48,593 bases of DNA from an uncultured bacterium (GCA_950096895.1 CATNBF010000007.1:1-48593); one strand, 5' to 3'. Positions 19,285-28,596 are shown, counted from the first letter of the stretch. Notes: a model not told the origin generated them from the sequence alone. A program made the numbers and translations.

Positions 19285-20592
19285 ATGAAAAAGTTCTTTA
19301 TCCAAACCTTTGGATGCCAAATGAACGTCTATGACGGGCAACGTTTGGCCGCATTAATGGAAAGTCGCGGCATGACCGCAACAACAGATCCGGCCGATGC
19401 AGACGTTATTTTATTAAACACATGCGCGGTTCGTGCCAAGGCCACAGACAAGGTTTATTCTGCCCTGGGACGGATTCGCCGCGTGAAAAAGCCAGACGCC
19501 CTGATGGGTATCGTGGGATGCGTTGCGCGTGAATCTGGGGCGGATGCTTTTCGGCGGGTACGGGATTTGAACTTTGTCTTGGGTCCACAAAGTTATCACA
19601 AATTAATTGATATTTTGGATAACCCCGATGCCAAGTTATTAAATATTGACATGGGGGGACTAGAAAAATTCGATGCCCTGCCCCCGATGACACGTTCACC
19701 GTTGGTTGCCTATATCCCCATCCAAGAAGGATGCAATCATTGCTGTACGTACTGTATTGTGCCGTATACGCGTGGACGTGAACTATCGCGTGATCCAATT
19801 GATATTATTAACGACGTCACGCATGCCGCCCAAACCGGTGCCGTTGAAATCTGCTTTTTGGGACAAAATGTCAATGGCTATAAATTTGCAGATCCCAAAA
19901 GTGGCCAAACATACCGTCTGTCTGATTTAATTCAAGAAACCGCCAAAATCGATGTGATCAAGCGGATTCGATTTACATCCAGTTATCCCACAGAAATGAC
20001 AGACGATTTAATCGACATGTTCCGCACAGAACCGAAATTATTACCGTTCTTAAACATGCCTATACAAAGCGGCAGTCCCGATGTATTGACACGTATGAAT
20101 CGTCCCAACGACGTCAATCAATATATAGATATTGTGAACAAATTACGTGATGCGCGACCCAATATTCAGATATCCAGTGACTTTATCGTGGGCTTTCCCG
20201 GGGAAACAGATGACGACTTTGAACAAACGATGATGATTGCACGAAAAATCGGCTATATTAATTCGTATTGTTTTAAGTATTCCCCCCGCCCCCATACGGT
20301 GGCTGCAACGATGTCGGGTCAAATTCCTGAACAAATCAAGGCGGTACGACTGGCCCGGCTGGACGGATTATTAAACGAGATTCAACGGGAATTTAACGAT
20401 GCATGTCGGGACCAAGTGATGGAATGCCTTTACGAAGGACCCGATAAAACCGGCATGCACTTGGTCTATCGTACCCCTTTTATGCAGCAAACAATCGTCG
20501 CACGGCCCACAGACGGCCCGATTGCCCATCTGGCACGGATTCGGATTACGGATGCCAACAAGGCATCCCTGCGCGGGGAAATTGTTGAATAA
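19285..20592 (+). CDS. miaB: tRNA-2-methylthio-N6-isopentenyladenosine synthase MiaB
   Basis: FIQTFGCQMNVYDG; radical-SAM motif EGCNHCCTYCIVPYTRGRE. Confidence 0.95.
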   Translation: MKKFFIQTFGCQMNVYDGQRLAALMESRGMTATTDPADADVILLNTCAVRAKATDKVYSALGRIRRVKKPDALMGIVGCVARESGADAFRRVRDLNFVLGPQSYHKLIDILDNPDAKLLNIDMGGLEKFDALPPMTRSPLVAYIPIQEGCNHCCTYCIVPYTRGRELSRDPIDIINDVTHAAQTGAVEICFLGQNVNGYKFADPKSGQTYRLSDLIQETAKIDVIKRIRFTSSYPTEMTDDLIDMFRTEPKLLPFLNMPIQSGSPDVLTRMNRPNDVNQYIDIVNKLRDARPNIQISSDFIVGFPGETDDDFEQTMMIARKIGYINSYCFKYSPRPHTVAATMSGQIPEQIKAVRLARLDGLLNEIQREFNDACRDQVMECLYEGPDKTGMHLVYRTPFMQQTIVARPTDGPIAHLARIRITDANKASLRGEIVE

Positions 20593-20612
20593 CACGGGTT
20601 TTTATTTACGTT

Positions 20613-22157
20613 TCAGAACCCCAGCCGCCCGCGCACCAATAAACGGTACGATGTTATTTCGTTATCATGATGAATATCCATTGATACGGTTGCACCAACC
20701 GCATCCATTTCTGAATAAATTTCCATAGAGATGCCTGACATCATGGCCCCGGCCGTATCCAATATGGCATGCGCGGTAAAATCATAGCGCAATCCATCAA
20801 CCACATAGGCATAACCCATCTTTGATCCAATCCGACCGGCCACCATGTTATCTGAACCGACCCCGGAAACATGTGATGCATGTGCCGTCATACCGACAAA
20901 GGGGCGCATGTAAAATCCATCTGATTTACCATGATATCCCAAATCCAATGCGCCATATAATCCACGCCCATGTGGATTGACTAAAACTTCTTTGCCATTC
21001 CATGCATATCCAACATCAAATTCGGCAATCGATAATCCCACCATTCCACGTAACCACAACCGATCAAAATCCAGGCGCACTCGAACATCACCGCCATAGA
21101 CGTTGCCGGAATAATTATTCAGATCACCAAAGTCCCTGATCCGGGCCATATGACCGCCCATTGCCACACCCAGCGATCCCATCCGAACCCCAATATTTGT
21201 CCCAATACCCCGCATAATCATATCACCCGAAGAAACATGAAAATAATCCATCGTCATGGCATGGTCAATATCGATATCTGACATGATAAATGAATGCAGT
21301 AAATTGACACCGTCCATTAACCGAATGGGATTTGTGTGCACACTATCTGATAAAATCGAATATAGTTCATCATAGGATGTCGCAAGATCCAGTTTATTGA
21401 TCAAGTGATTATCCACATCCCAATCACGCAACGTGTTCAAAAATCTCCCCGTATCATTATCCAAAATTTTTACATAATCCGTTTCCCGATGAATATCTAA
21501 CAAGATTACATCGCCGTCACGTGCACTGGACGCCAGATAAAGCGGATTCATATTGGCAATGATAATATCAACTGTCCCTGACCCGCCCACATTTTCAATT
21601 AGTGTCAATCCACTCATATTCACGACATCATCAATGCGTAATGTCACCGACCCATTTAACACAATGGACGGGAAACGATTTGCCATGGCCGCCACCATCC
21701 GGTCCAACACTAATGTGGCGTTATCTAAAATAATCCGATCTGAACCTATTGCCAAAATATCAGACAGAAACAAATTATTCGCGCGCGACGACGCATCAAC
21801 CAAAACCGTATAATCACCATCAACAGATAAATTTGTGATGTCTTGCCGCGAATTGACAATCTGGGTTAAATGTGCATCCCGACCCAAATGGATACCACCA
21901 GAATAATTGCCATGATTACGCAATGTGACGTGACAACCATCTGCAACAAATACATCACCAGAAATATGACCATTATTATCAATATAGACAGATTTATTGA
22001 TATCGATTCGGTTGGCATAAACACGTGCCCCGGTTAATAAATTTACATTTTCAATGACATTGATGTAATCTGCAAACAAAATATAATCAACATCCGCGGC
22101 ATACGCAGGAGGCACAAACAAGATCACACCTAATAATGCACCAATGCAGTTCTTCAC
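20613..22157 (-). CDS. autotransporter-like protein (passenger plus C-terminal beta-barrel), GTG start
   Basis: Signal peptide, repetitive beta-type passenger, barrel-like C-terminus ending RGRLGF. Confidence 0.75.
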   Translation of the reverse strand: MKNCIGALLGVILFVPPAYAADVDYILFADYINVIENVNLLTGARVYANRIDINKSVYIDNNGHISGDVFVADGCHVTLRNHGNYSGGIHLGRDAHLTQIVNSRQDITNLSVDGDYTVLVDASSRANNLFLSDILAIGSDRIILDNATLVLDRMVAAMANRFPSIVLNGSVTLRIDDVVNMSGLTLIENVGGSGTVDIIIANMNPLYLASSARDGDVILLDIHRETDYVKILDNDTGRFLNTLRDWDVDNHLINKLDLATSYDELYSILSDSVHTNPIRLMDGVNLLHSFIMSDIDIDHAMTMDYFHVSSGDMIMRGIGTNIGVRMGSLGVAMGGHMARIRDFGDLNNYSGNVYGGDVRVRLDFDRLWLRGMVGLSIAEFDVGYAWNGKEVLVNPHGRGLYGALDLGYHGKSDGFYMRPFVGMTAHASHVSGVGSDNMVAGRIGSKMGYAYVVDGLRYDFTAHAILDTAGAMMSGISMEIYSEMDAVGATVSMDIHHDNEITSYRLLVRGRLGF

Positions 22158-22161
22158 CAGG

Positions 22162-22191
22162 CTACACTCTCTCTCCGGGGATAGAGCGTAG
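22162..22191 (-). promoter_or_regulatory. 5'-UTR hairpin adjoining autotransporter start codon
   Basis: CTACGCTCT/AGAGTGTAG 9-bp stem (one G-U) ending 4 nt before the GTG start. Confidence 0.5.
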
Positions 22192-22230
22192 CATACAGGA
22201 ATTCATTCACAAGTAAAAATAATTTTTATA

Positions 22231-22256
22231 AAAAAATCCCGGGAAATTCCCGGGAT
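22231..22256 (-). terminator. intrinsic terminator of the 22300..22821 lipoprotein gene
   Basis: atcccgggaaattcccgggat with T-run on minus strand. Confidence 0.85.
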
Positions 22257-22299
22257 TACGTTTGCCGTGTTAATATTTATATGTTCATCACATCAAGAT

Positions 22300-22821
22300 T
22301 TAGAACATGTTCTTTTCCAAAACGCCCCAGGCTGCTTTGTATCCGCCATCGCGTTCCAGATAGATCTTTGCGTTACGCAGTTGGGCCGCTGTCAGACCAC
22401 GGATAATGAACGATTCTTCTAAACGACCGCTGTTTCCGGTTGTCAATGTCGGGAAGTTCACGTTCAACGCCGATTTGTCACAGCACATAGAATTGTTGTT
22501 GCAGCTGCCGCACTGGTACACGCGAACGGTGTAATCAACGCCCGGACGCAGGTCTTTCAAATCAACTTCCATTTTCAAGCCCGCATTTGTTTCATAGAAT
22601 TTGATGTTGCCCATGCGGGATTCGCCACCATGACTGCTGCGGGTGTACATTTTGGCGTGAACGCGGCTAACATCGGCTTCTTCATATGTCTGATAAAACA
22701 CGGTCGTGCTTTGTGTCTGGGCAACTGGCTTTTGCTTGTTCGGGCAAGAGCATCCCGCCAAGATCGCTGTCGCACCCAAAACGGATGTGAACATAAATAG
22801 TTTTTTGATTAAGTTTTTCAT
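22300..22821 (-). CDS. lipoprotein with SodC (Cu/Zn superoxide dismutase)-like fold pattern
   Basis: Lipobox ILAGC; GNIKFYETNAGLKMEVDLKDLRPGVDYTVRVYQCGSC resembles SodC [36 protein letters not shown]. Confidence 0.6.
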   Translation of the reverse strand: MKNLIKKLFMFTSVLGATAILAGCSCPNKQKPVAQTQSTTVFYQTYEEADVSRVHAKMYTRSSHGGESRMGNIKFYETNAGLKMEVDLKDLRPGVDYTVRVYQCGSCNNNSMCCDKSALNVNFPTLTTGNSGRLEESFIIRGLTAAQLRNAKIYLERDGGYKAAWGVLEKNMF

Positions 22822-23007
22822 AAAGGTCTCCTTTTTTCCTTTTGGTTACGTCAGCTATTGTATAATATTTTTTTGCATTTTTCGCCAGGTTTGAATCCCT
22901 AGGAATCCCCAGATTTCATGCACATAGACGGATTTCAAAAGACTCCTATGACATTAAATTTATAATCGTGCTATTGTGCAAGATAGATAAACCAAAGGGG
23001 AGTTGAA

Positions 23008-23364
23008 ATGTACGAATTAATGCAACATCTAATCGCGTTCAAATACGCATGCAAAGTCAATCATTGGTCCACAGATAATTATGCCATGCATCTGTTATTT
23101 GATCGGTTAACAGAACGAATCGATGATATGGTTGATGGCATCGCAGAAAAATACTTTATGGCATCGGGTGACAAGAAAGTATTCGGCCCCAATATCTTAA
23201 ACCCCAAAATGATTGAACGGAATTTACCCAAAATGTGCGAATCGATTATCATGCATCTCGAAGAACTGCAAGATGACGATGATCTGAACGAAGGATTGGG
23301 ATCCATGCTTAGCGCGATCGAAGAAGAATTCTTGAATAAATTGGCCCTGGCGGAATTAAAATAA
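23008..23364 (+). CDS. Dps/ferritin-like small protein
   Basis: KVNHWSTDNYAMHLLFDRLTERIDDMVDGIAEKY resembles the Dps HW...LH..D.....D..D.IAER pattern. Confidence 0.55.
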   Translation: MYELMQHLIAFKYACKVNHWSTDNYAMHLLFDRLTERIDDMVDGIAEKYFMASGDKKVFGPNILNPKMIERNLPKMCESIIMHLEELQDDDDLNEGLGSMLSAIEEEFLNKLALAELK

Positions 23365-23382
23365 AGCCGAAAATTTCTTAAT

Positions 23383-23406
23383 GCCCGCGCATTGCGGGCT
23401 TTTTTT
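23383..23406 (+). terminator. intrinsic terminator
   Basis: gcccgc-gcatt-gcgggc-ttttttt. Confidence 0.9.
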
Positions 23407-23512
23407 AATAAAAAACGAATCGAAAAATAATAAAAAACAATTCTTAAAATACTATTTGACAAATAATAATTATGTATTAATATACTTTTGAAATAAACCA
23501 AGGGATAGATTC

Positions 23513-24250
23513 ATGTTTTTTAAGAAAAAAAATAAAAAGCCCACCAACAATGTCGCCCCAGAAATGTGCGCCACATCGCAAAACACACCTAAAACGCGGG
23601 AATTAACCCCGGCCCAGGCGGAATTTCAAGCCATTGCGTTACGCGCAAAAAAAATTGCCGCTGAAATTGATGCAGCCCGTGCCAGTTTTGAAAAGCGTTT
23701 TAATGAAACGTTCAAAGTGATAACTGTACCGAATCGCCCCGAAGACGACGATTATAACCTGTTGTCAACAGCCAAAACGATTGAATACACCATGGAAATC
23801 AAAGGATACCTGCAATATCGCGCACGGAATCTGCAAAATGTTATGGGTGATTTCATCATCAAGGACAAGGCAATATTACTGGCGGATGAATTAAAAAATG
23901 TTGATGGCCGCATGTTTGTCCGCAATACCAGCCGTTTGATCTTGCCGGAATTAAAATCCACCAAGTGTATTTATGTCGACAATGTAGATTATATTGTGTT
24001 ACCCCAATTGCGCAATTGCAGACTTTATATTAATCACAGTCATTTGCCACTGGAGATAACAGTTGACCCATCTGTTCAGGTTTTCTATGGCGATTATCCA
24101 TTAAGTAATGAATTGATTAATCGCGCAATGGAAAGCCGCAGCCAGGTCAAACGCGCCGAACTTAGCCTGGATAGTCGCAGCCAAGCCCAAAAAACAATAA
24201 ATGCGGCAAAAACGATCTTTAACGGCATGCTGGAAAACGGCGGTCGTTAA
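23513..24250 (+). CDS. hypothetical protein with short leucine-rich/solenoid-like repeats
   Basis: Repeating ...IIKDKAILLADELKNVDGRMFVRNTSRLILPELKSTKCIYVDNVDYIVLPQLRNCRLYINHSHLPLEI. Confidence 0.7.
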   Translation: MFFKKKNKKPTNNVAPEMCATSQNTPKTRELTPAQAEFQAIALRAKKIAAEIDAARASFEKRFNETFKVITVPNRPEDDDYNLLSTAKTIEYTMEIKGYLQYRARNLQNVMGDFIIKDKAILLADELKNVDGRMFVRNTSRLILPELKSTKCIYVDNVDYIVLPQLRNCRLYINHSHLPLEITVDPSVQVFYGDYPLSNELINRAMESRSQVKRAELSLDSRSQAQKTINAAKTIFNGMLENGGR

Positions 24251-24253
24251 GAC

Positions 24254-24283
24254 AAAAAAATCCCCAATATTGGGGATTTTTTT
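24254..24283 (+). terminator. intrinsic terminator
   Basis: aaaaaaatccccaatattggggattttttt. Confidence 0.85.
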
Positions 24284-24365
24284 ATATATCAAATGGTCGC
24301 CGGACAACGGCCCACGATGGAAAACCCGGCGGCGTCCCGCCGAATTTTCATTATTCATCGTGATC

Positions 24366-24974
24366 TTAGAACATAAAGCGGATACCCAAATCGCCGCCAA
24401 AGTTATGCAAGCCTGAATCAACGTCAACATAGTTGTAACGGGCCGCCAAATCAACCGCGAAATATTGCATATCGAATGTTACACCCAATGTTCCCATTGC
24501 TGAAAAGCGTGTGTTGCTCTTGCTGTGTTCTGGGACCAAGTCACCACGGCGTTTAACATCCATGAATGCGACACCCGCGCCAACACCGGCGAACGGACGA
24601 ACAACCTGGTACTGGCCCAGTTCCATGTATGTGTTGAACAACAAGGTCTGCATTTTGGTGTGCACGTCAACTTGGGCCGGTGTGCCAAAGCTGTCATGAT
24701 CTTTCGCCTTGCTATAGAATGAATATTCAACTTCGCTGCGGACTGTGTCACAAACTTCCAACCCTAATGCGGCACGGCCTTGGTAAACCATATCGTTCAT
24801 GCCTTGTTTTTCACCGTTAAAGCGATAGTTCAGGTTGGTATACCCCAAACCGCCACGCAATCCAATATATGGATCCAGGCCCCACAACTGCCAGCTGCTG
24901 TTGTTCGGATTCATACCTGCGAACGCCGGGCAAGCAACCAGCAATGCCAAGGTCGAGATAACTATTTTTTTCAT
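24366..24974 (-). CDS. outer-membrane beta-barrel protein (OmpA/Opa-like)
   Basis: Signal peptide MKKIVISTLALLVACPAFA; GLRGGLGYTNLNY; RPFAGVGAGVAF; terminal GIRFMF. Confidence 0.85.
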   Translation of the reverse strand: MKKIVISTLALLVACPAFAGMNPNNSSWQLWGLDPYIGLRGGLGYTNLNYRFNGEKQGMNDMVYQGRAALGLEVCDTVRSEVEYSFYSKAKDHDSFGTPAQVDVHTKMQTLLFNTYMELGQYQVVRPFAGVGAGVAFMDVKRRGDLVPEHSKSNTRFSAMGTLGVTFDMQYFAVDLAARYNYVDVDSGLHNFGGDLGIRFMF

Positions 24975-25176
24975 GTTTTTTCTCCTTTGTTTAGGTAGTG
25001 GTTGAATCAATGTTTTTTATCATGTCAACATCCGTATTTTATCAGAGCGAATTTGCACTTTGCATAGGTATGGATTCCACAACACCGCATCGAAAAATAG
25101 CTGGAACACCTTTAATCCTATGGATTACAGACAGCATCGACCATAAAATAAACATCAGATAAAAAAAGGTAAAAAA

Positions 25177-26070
25177 ATGAAAAAATCCGTCACAATGAAA
25201 AATCCATTAAATAAATACTATCATCAAAAATACCCGCGCCAGCATCAAAAATATCCAGGTCTGGATTCAAAAATGACCCCACGTCCTGATTGTGGCGAAG
25301 AAACATATATCGGATCTGATCAATTGGTGGGGCGACGCGCATTGATAACCGGGGCAGATTCTGGGATTGGTCGGGCGGTGGCCATTGCCTTTGCCCGCGA
25401 AGGGGCGGATATCGCCCTATCCTATTTATCGGCCGAAGAATCTGATGCGCGTGATACGGCCGAATATATTGCTGCGGCAAACCAACGGGCTTTTCTGTTG
25501 CCGGGGGATATTGGGGATGAAAAAATCGCAACCCAAATTGTGACCGATGCCATTGATGCCATGGGCGGTCTGGATATTATGGTATTAAATGCCGGCTATC
25601 AACAGTTCAGCGAAAATATCATGGATCTGACAACCCAGCAGCTGCGGCGAACATTTGATATTAATCTGTTTTCCATGTTTTGGATGGTGCGTGCCGCATT
25701 GCCCCACTTACGTCCCGGGGCATCTATTATCACAACAACATCTATCCAGGCCTATCAACCATCTCAATCGCTGTTGGACTATGCCGCGTCCAAGGCCGCA
25801 ATTATGGCATTTACCCGGGCATTGGCCAAACAATTGGCCCCACGGGGAATCCGCGTTAATGGGGTCGCGCCGGGCCCCATCTGGACCGCATTGCAAGTCG
25901 CGGGGGGACGCGCGCAAAAAACAATCCCAGAATTTGGTATGGATACCCCAATGAAACGTGCCGGCCAGCCCGCCGAACTGGCGGCGACATATGTTTTGCT
26001 GGCATCCAATGCATCCAGTTACACCACCGCTGAAATCTATGGCGTTACCGGCGGCAACCATACCATGTAA
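25177..26070 (+). CDS. SDR-family oxidoreductase (YghA/general stress type)
   Basis: [59 protein letters not shown]. Confidence 0.92.
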   Translation: MKKSVTMKNPLNKYYHQKYPRQHQKYPGLDSKMTPRPDCGEETYIGSDQLVGRRALITGADSGIGRAVAIAFAREGADIALSYLSAEESDARDTAEYIAAANQRAFLLPGDIGDEKIATQIVTDAIDAMGGLDIMVLNAGYQQFSENIMDLTTQQLRRTFDINLFSMFWMVRAALPHLRPGASIITTTSIQAYQPSQSLLDYAASKAAIMAFTRALAKQLAPRGIRVNGVAPGPIWTALQVAGGRAQKTIPEFGMDTPMKRAGQPAELAATYVLLASNASSYTTAEIYGVTGGNHTM

Positions 26071-26133
26071 TAATTGCTTGCAAACAGTGGAAAAAGATAT
26101 ATAATTACCGGGACTTTTAAGAATAAAAGTTCT

Positions 26134-26209
26134 GGATGCGTAGCTCAGTTGGTAGAGCAACTGACTCTTAATCAGTGGGTCCAGGGTTCGAGTCCCTGCG
26201 CGTCCACCA
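26134..26209 (+). tRNA. tRNA-Lys(CTT)
   Basis: GGATGCGTAGCTCAGTTGGTAGAGCAACTGACTCTTAATCAGTGGGTCCAGGGTTCGAGTCCCTGCGCGTCCACCA; anticodon CTT. Confidence 0.96.
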
Positions 26210-26214
26210 AAATA
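26191..26214 (+). repeat. 24-bp direct repeat copy 1 (tRNA-Lys 3' end)
   Basis: agtccctgcgcgtccaccaaaata. Confidence 0.95.
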
Positions 26215-26262
26215 AAATAAGTGCCCCTTGGTGGGCATTTATTTTATTTTTGATTGATAGAT

Positions 26263-26401
26263 AGGGACAAAGAACCCGCCCCAGCCGCATCAGCGGCGAA
26301 GGGTTCGACCACGTAGTTATTGAGAACAAGCGTCCCCGCGCCGTTCGAGATATACGAAGTAGAAAGGGGCCCGCCGCAACGCGGTGGGAATTACAGTCCC
26401 T
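26263..26401 (+). ncRNA. candidate structured RNA element
   Basis: AGGGAC (26263-26268)/GTCCCT (26396-26401); GAACCC/GGGTTC; GCCGC-atca-GCGGC; CCCGCCGC-aac-GCGGTGGG. Confidence 0.4.
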
Positions 26402-26418
26402 GCGCGTCCACCAAAATA
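26395..26418 (+). repeat. 24-bp direct repeat copy 2
   Basis: Identical agtccctgcgcgtccaccaaaata, 204 bp from copy 1. Confidence 0.95.
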
Positions 26419-26446
26419 GAAATCACCGTTTGTCGGTGATTTCTAT
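26416..26446. terminator. bidirectional terminator-like hairpin
   Basis: atagaaatcaccg-tttgt-cggtgatttctat, 13-bp perfect stem. Confidence 0.75.
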
Positions 26447-26449
26447 ATC

Positions 26450-27829
26450 TTATTTCAAATAAGTTGATGGATTATATGCCTTGGTTCCTTTGCGAATTTC
26501 AAAGTGTAATTGGGGCTTGGTTACTTTGCCACTGGTTCCGACCGCACCAACCTTTTGACCAACAGACACACGCGTTCCCCGACGCACATCGATTGAATCC
26601 ATATGGGCATAGACAGTCATCCATCCCCCGCTGTGTTGAATAATAACCAGGTTACCCATCCCCTTTACTTCATTACCCGCATAGGCAACAACCCCATTTT
26701 CTGCGGCCCGCACCGGTGTTCCTTGGGATGCAGATATATTAATGCCATCATTAAATAATCCGCCATTCTTTGCCCCAAAGTGTGACAAGATTGTCCCACG
26801 CACTGGCCATGAAAATTTTGACGAAGAACGCGCGGTAAGGGTTGGCAACTTTTTGGTGGGATCAGATGAAATAACCTGTTTTGGCTTGGCAACAGGTGTT
26901 GTTGTCGCCCCGGGGGCCGGGGATGGTGTTTTTTTGGCTGCATCCCCTGCACCAGGTTTCTTGTCCGGAATTGATGCCGATGCAATTGGCCGGGCATTCG
27001 CCGCCGGTTTAACCGTCTTTCCCGTGGGGGTACGCACCGCCACATCGCCCAGATTCGGCACCCGCAGCTTTTGCCCCACACGCAATGCAAACGGGGCAGA
27101 CAACTTGTTCATCACCGCCAAATCATTTACCGGAATTGCGTACCGACGTGATAAAGAATACAAGGTGTCGCCCGCACCAACAGTAATTTCTTTTAATTCA
27201 ACAACCGTTGTTGTTTGGGCCGGAACCGATGTTGGGCTGGGGCGTTTTGATACCAACCGCTGTGGCACGGCCAAAACATCATCGCGTGCGACCGAATTTT
27301 CTGAACGCGTCTTTAATTTTTGTCCAACGCGCAATGTATACGGCGCAGCCAGTTTATTAAGCGTTGCCAATTCATCAACCGACATCCCTGTGCGTCGCGC
27401 AATCGCGTACAAGGTATCGCCCCGCCCCACTGTAATTATCCCAGAATCAGATGCCGGCGGCACCCCATACATTGGCACCACCAAATAATCATTATTTTCC
27501 CCAACAGATGGGGTATCTGGAACAATGGGCGCACCTGTATCTGCATCACCAGCAACACCGGCATCATCCGGCGTCGGGGCCAAGACATAATCGTTCACAC
27601 TGGCGTATAAAATATAATCATCTGTGCCCACCGATCCGTATAATTCTGGGGATGCATACACGCCATAGTCTGTTGCGGCGGAATTATAAATCTCGGGCTG
27701 GGTTTCTGGATCTGCCAACAATGCAGGATAACGGGCAGAAATAAATTCCCCCACCGTATCAGGCAAAGATAGAATACGCGGCTGTAAATCACATGCCGCC
27801 AGAATAAATGTTGGCAATAAAAATCGCAT
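26450..27829 (-). CDS. LysM-M23 lipoprotein, NlpD-like
   Basis: Lipobox LAAC; two LysM repeats; C-terminal M23 domain ...GTPVRAAENGVVAYAGNEVKGMGNLVIIQHSGGW...LHFEIRKGTKAYNPSTYLK. Confidence 0.9.
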   Translation of the reverse strand: MRFLLPTFILAACDLQPRILSLPDTVGEFISARYPALLADPETQPEIYNSAATDYGVYASPELYGSVGTDDYILYASVNDYVLAPTPDDAGVAGDADTGAPIVPDTPSVGENNDYLVVPMYGVPPASDSGIITVGRGDTLYAIARRTGMSVDELATLNKLAAPYTLRVGQKLKTRSENSVARDDVLAVPQRLVSKRPSPTSVPAQTTTVVELKEITVGAGDTLYSLSRRYAIPVNDLAVMNKLSAPFALRVGQKLRVPNLGDVAVRTPTGKTVKPAANARPIASASIPDKKPGAGDAAKKTPSPAPGATTTPVAKPKQVISSDPTKKLPTLTARSSSKFSWPVRGTILSHFGAKNGGLFNDGINISASQGTPVRAAENGVVAYAGNEVKGMGNLVIIQHSGGWMTVYAHMDSIDVRRGTRVSVGQKVGAVGTSGKVTKPQLHFEIRKGTKAYNPSTYLK

Positions 27830-27882
27830 AAAAAATTTCACATATAAATTATACCACAAATTATATCGTGGCGTAAGTGGTT

Positions 27883-28596
27883 TTAGTCATCATAATTACG
27901 CATGAATAATAAACTGGCTTCGAACAAGGCCCACATGGGAATCGCCAATAAAATTTGCGACACAATATCTGGTGGCGTCAAAACGGCCGCCACAACCACA
28001 ATAATAACAATGGCATACCGCCGCATACGCCGCACAACACGGCGATCTAAAATCCCAATACGGTTAAGCAAAACCATCACCAGTGGCAATTGAAACGCCA
28101 CCCCAAATACTTTTAACATACCAATTGAAAAGGCCAAATAATCACGCACCGCCGGCATTAATACCGTTGGCACCGATGTCCCCAGGTTCAAATCAATAAA
28201 AAACCGAAAGGCAAATGGAAACAATATATAAAACGCAAATGCCCCCCCAACGACAAACAAAATCGGCGACAAGAGCAAGATTGGCAAAATCACCCGCTGT
28301 TCATTGCGATGCAATCCCGGCGCAACATAGGCCCAAATTTGCCCCAAGGCCATCGGGGCGGTCACCAACAATCCAACCCATGTCGCCAATGAAAACTGGA
28401 TCATTAATCCGTCTGTTAACCCGGTATAAAGTAATTCGCCCCCGTCCCAAACCATAAACAATGGCCGGGTCAAAAATTCCAATAACTGTGGTGCCCCAAC
28501 CCAGCCCAGGATAAATCCCCCCACAAAAACGACCGCCGTCCATAAAATCCGACGACGCAATTCGGCAAAATGCTGCATCATTGTCATACGCTTCAT
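27883..28596 (-). CDS. tatC: Sec-independent translocase TatC
   Basis: MMQHFAELRRRILWT; multi-TM TatC pattern; ATGA overlap with tatB. Confidence 0.93.
   Translation of the reverse strand: MKRMTMMQHFAELRRRILWTAVVFVGGFILGWVGAPQLLEFLTRPLFMVWDGGELLYTGLTDGLMIQFSLATWVGLLVTAPMALGQIWAYVAPGLHRNEQRVILPILLLSPILFVVGGAFAFYILFPFAFRFFIDLNLGTSVPTVLMPAVRDYLAFSIGMLKVFGVAFQLPLVMVLLNRIGILDRRVVRRMRRYAIVIIVVVAAVLTPPDIVSQILLAIPMWALFEASLLFMRNYDD

Noticed and set aside
25708-26238. 176-aa minus-strand ORF (GRAGTRTLDPLIKSQLLYQLSYAS...)
   Set aside because: The N-terminus is the antisense translation of tRNA-Lys and the rest is antisense to the SDR gene; a typical spurious tRNA-antisense ORF.
26263-26401. tmRNA acceptor piece as identity for the post-tRNA-Lys block
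   Set aside because: It ends in a CCA-like 3' end but lacks the canonical tmRNA TTCGA T-loop and any recognisable tag ORF; kept only as an unknown structured element.
26742-27488. 248-aa plus-strand ORF
   Set aside because: Antisense to the LysM-M23 gene, which has clear domains.
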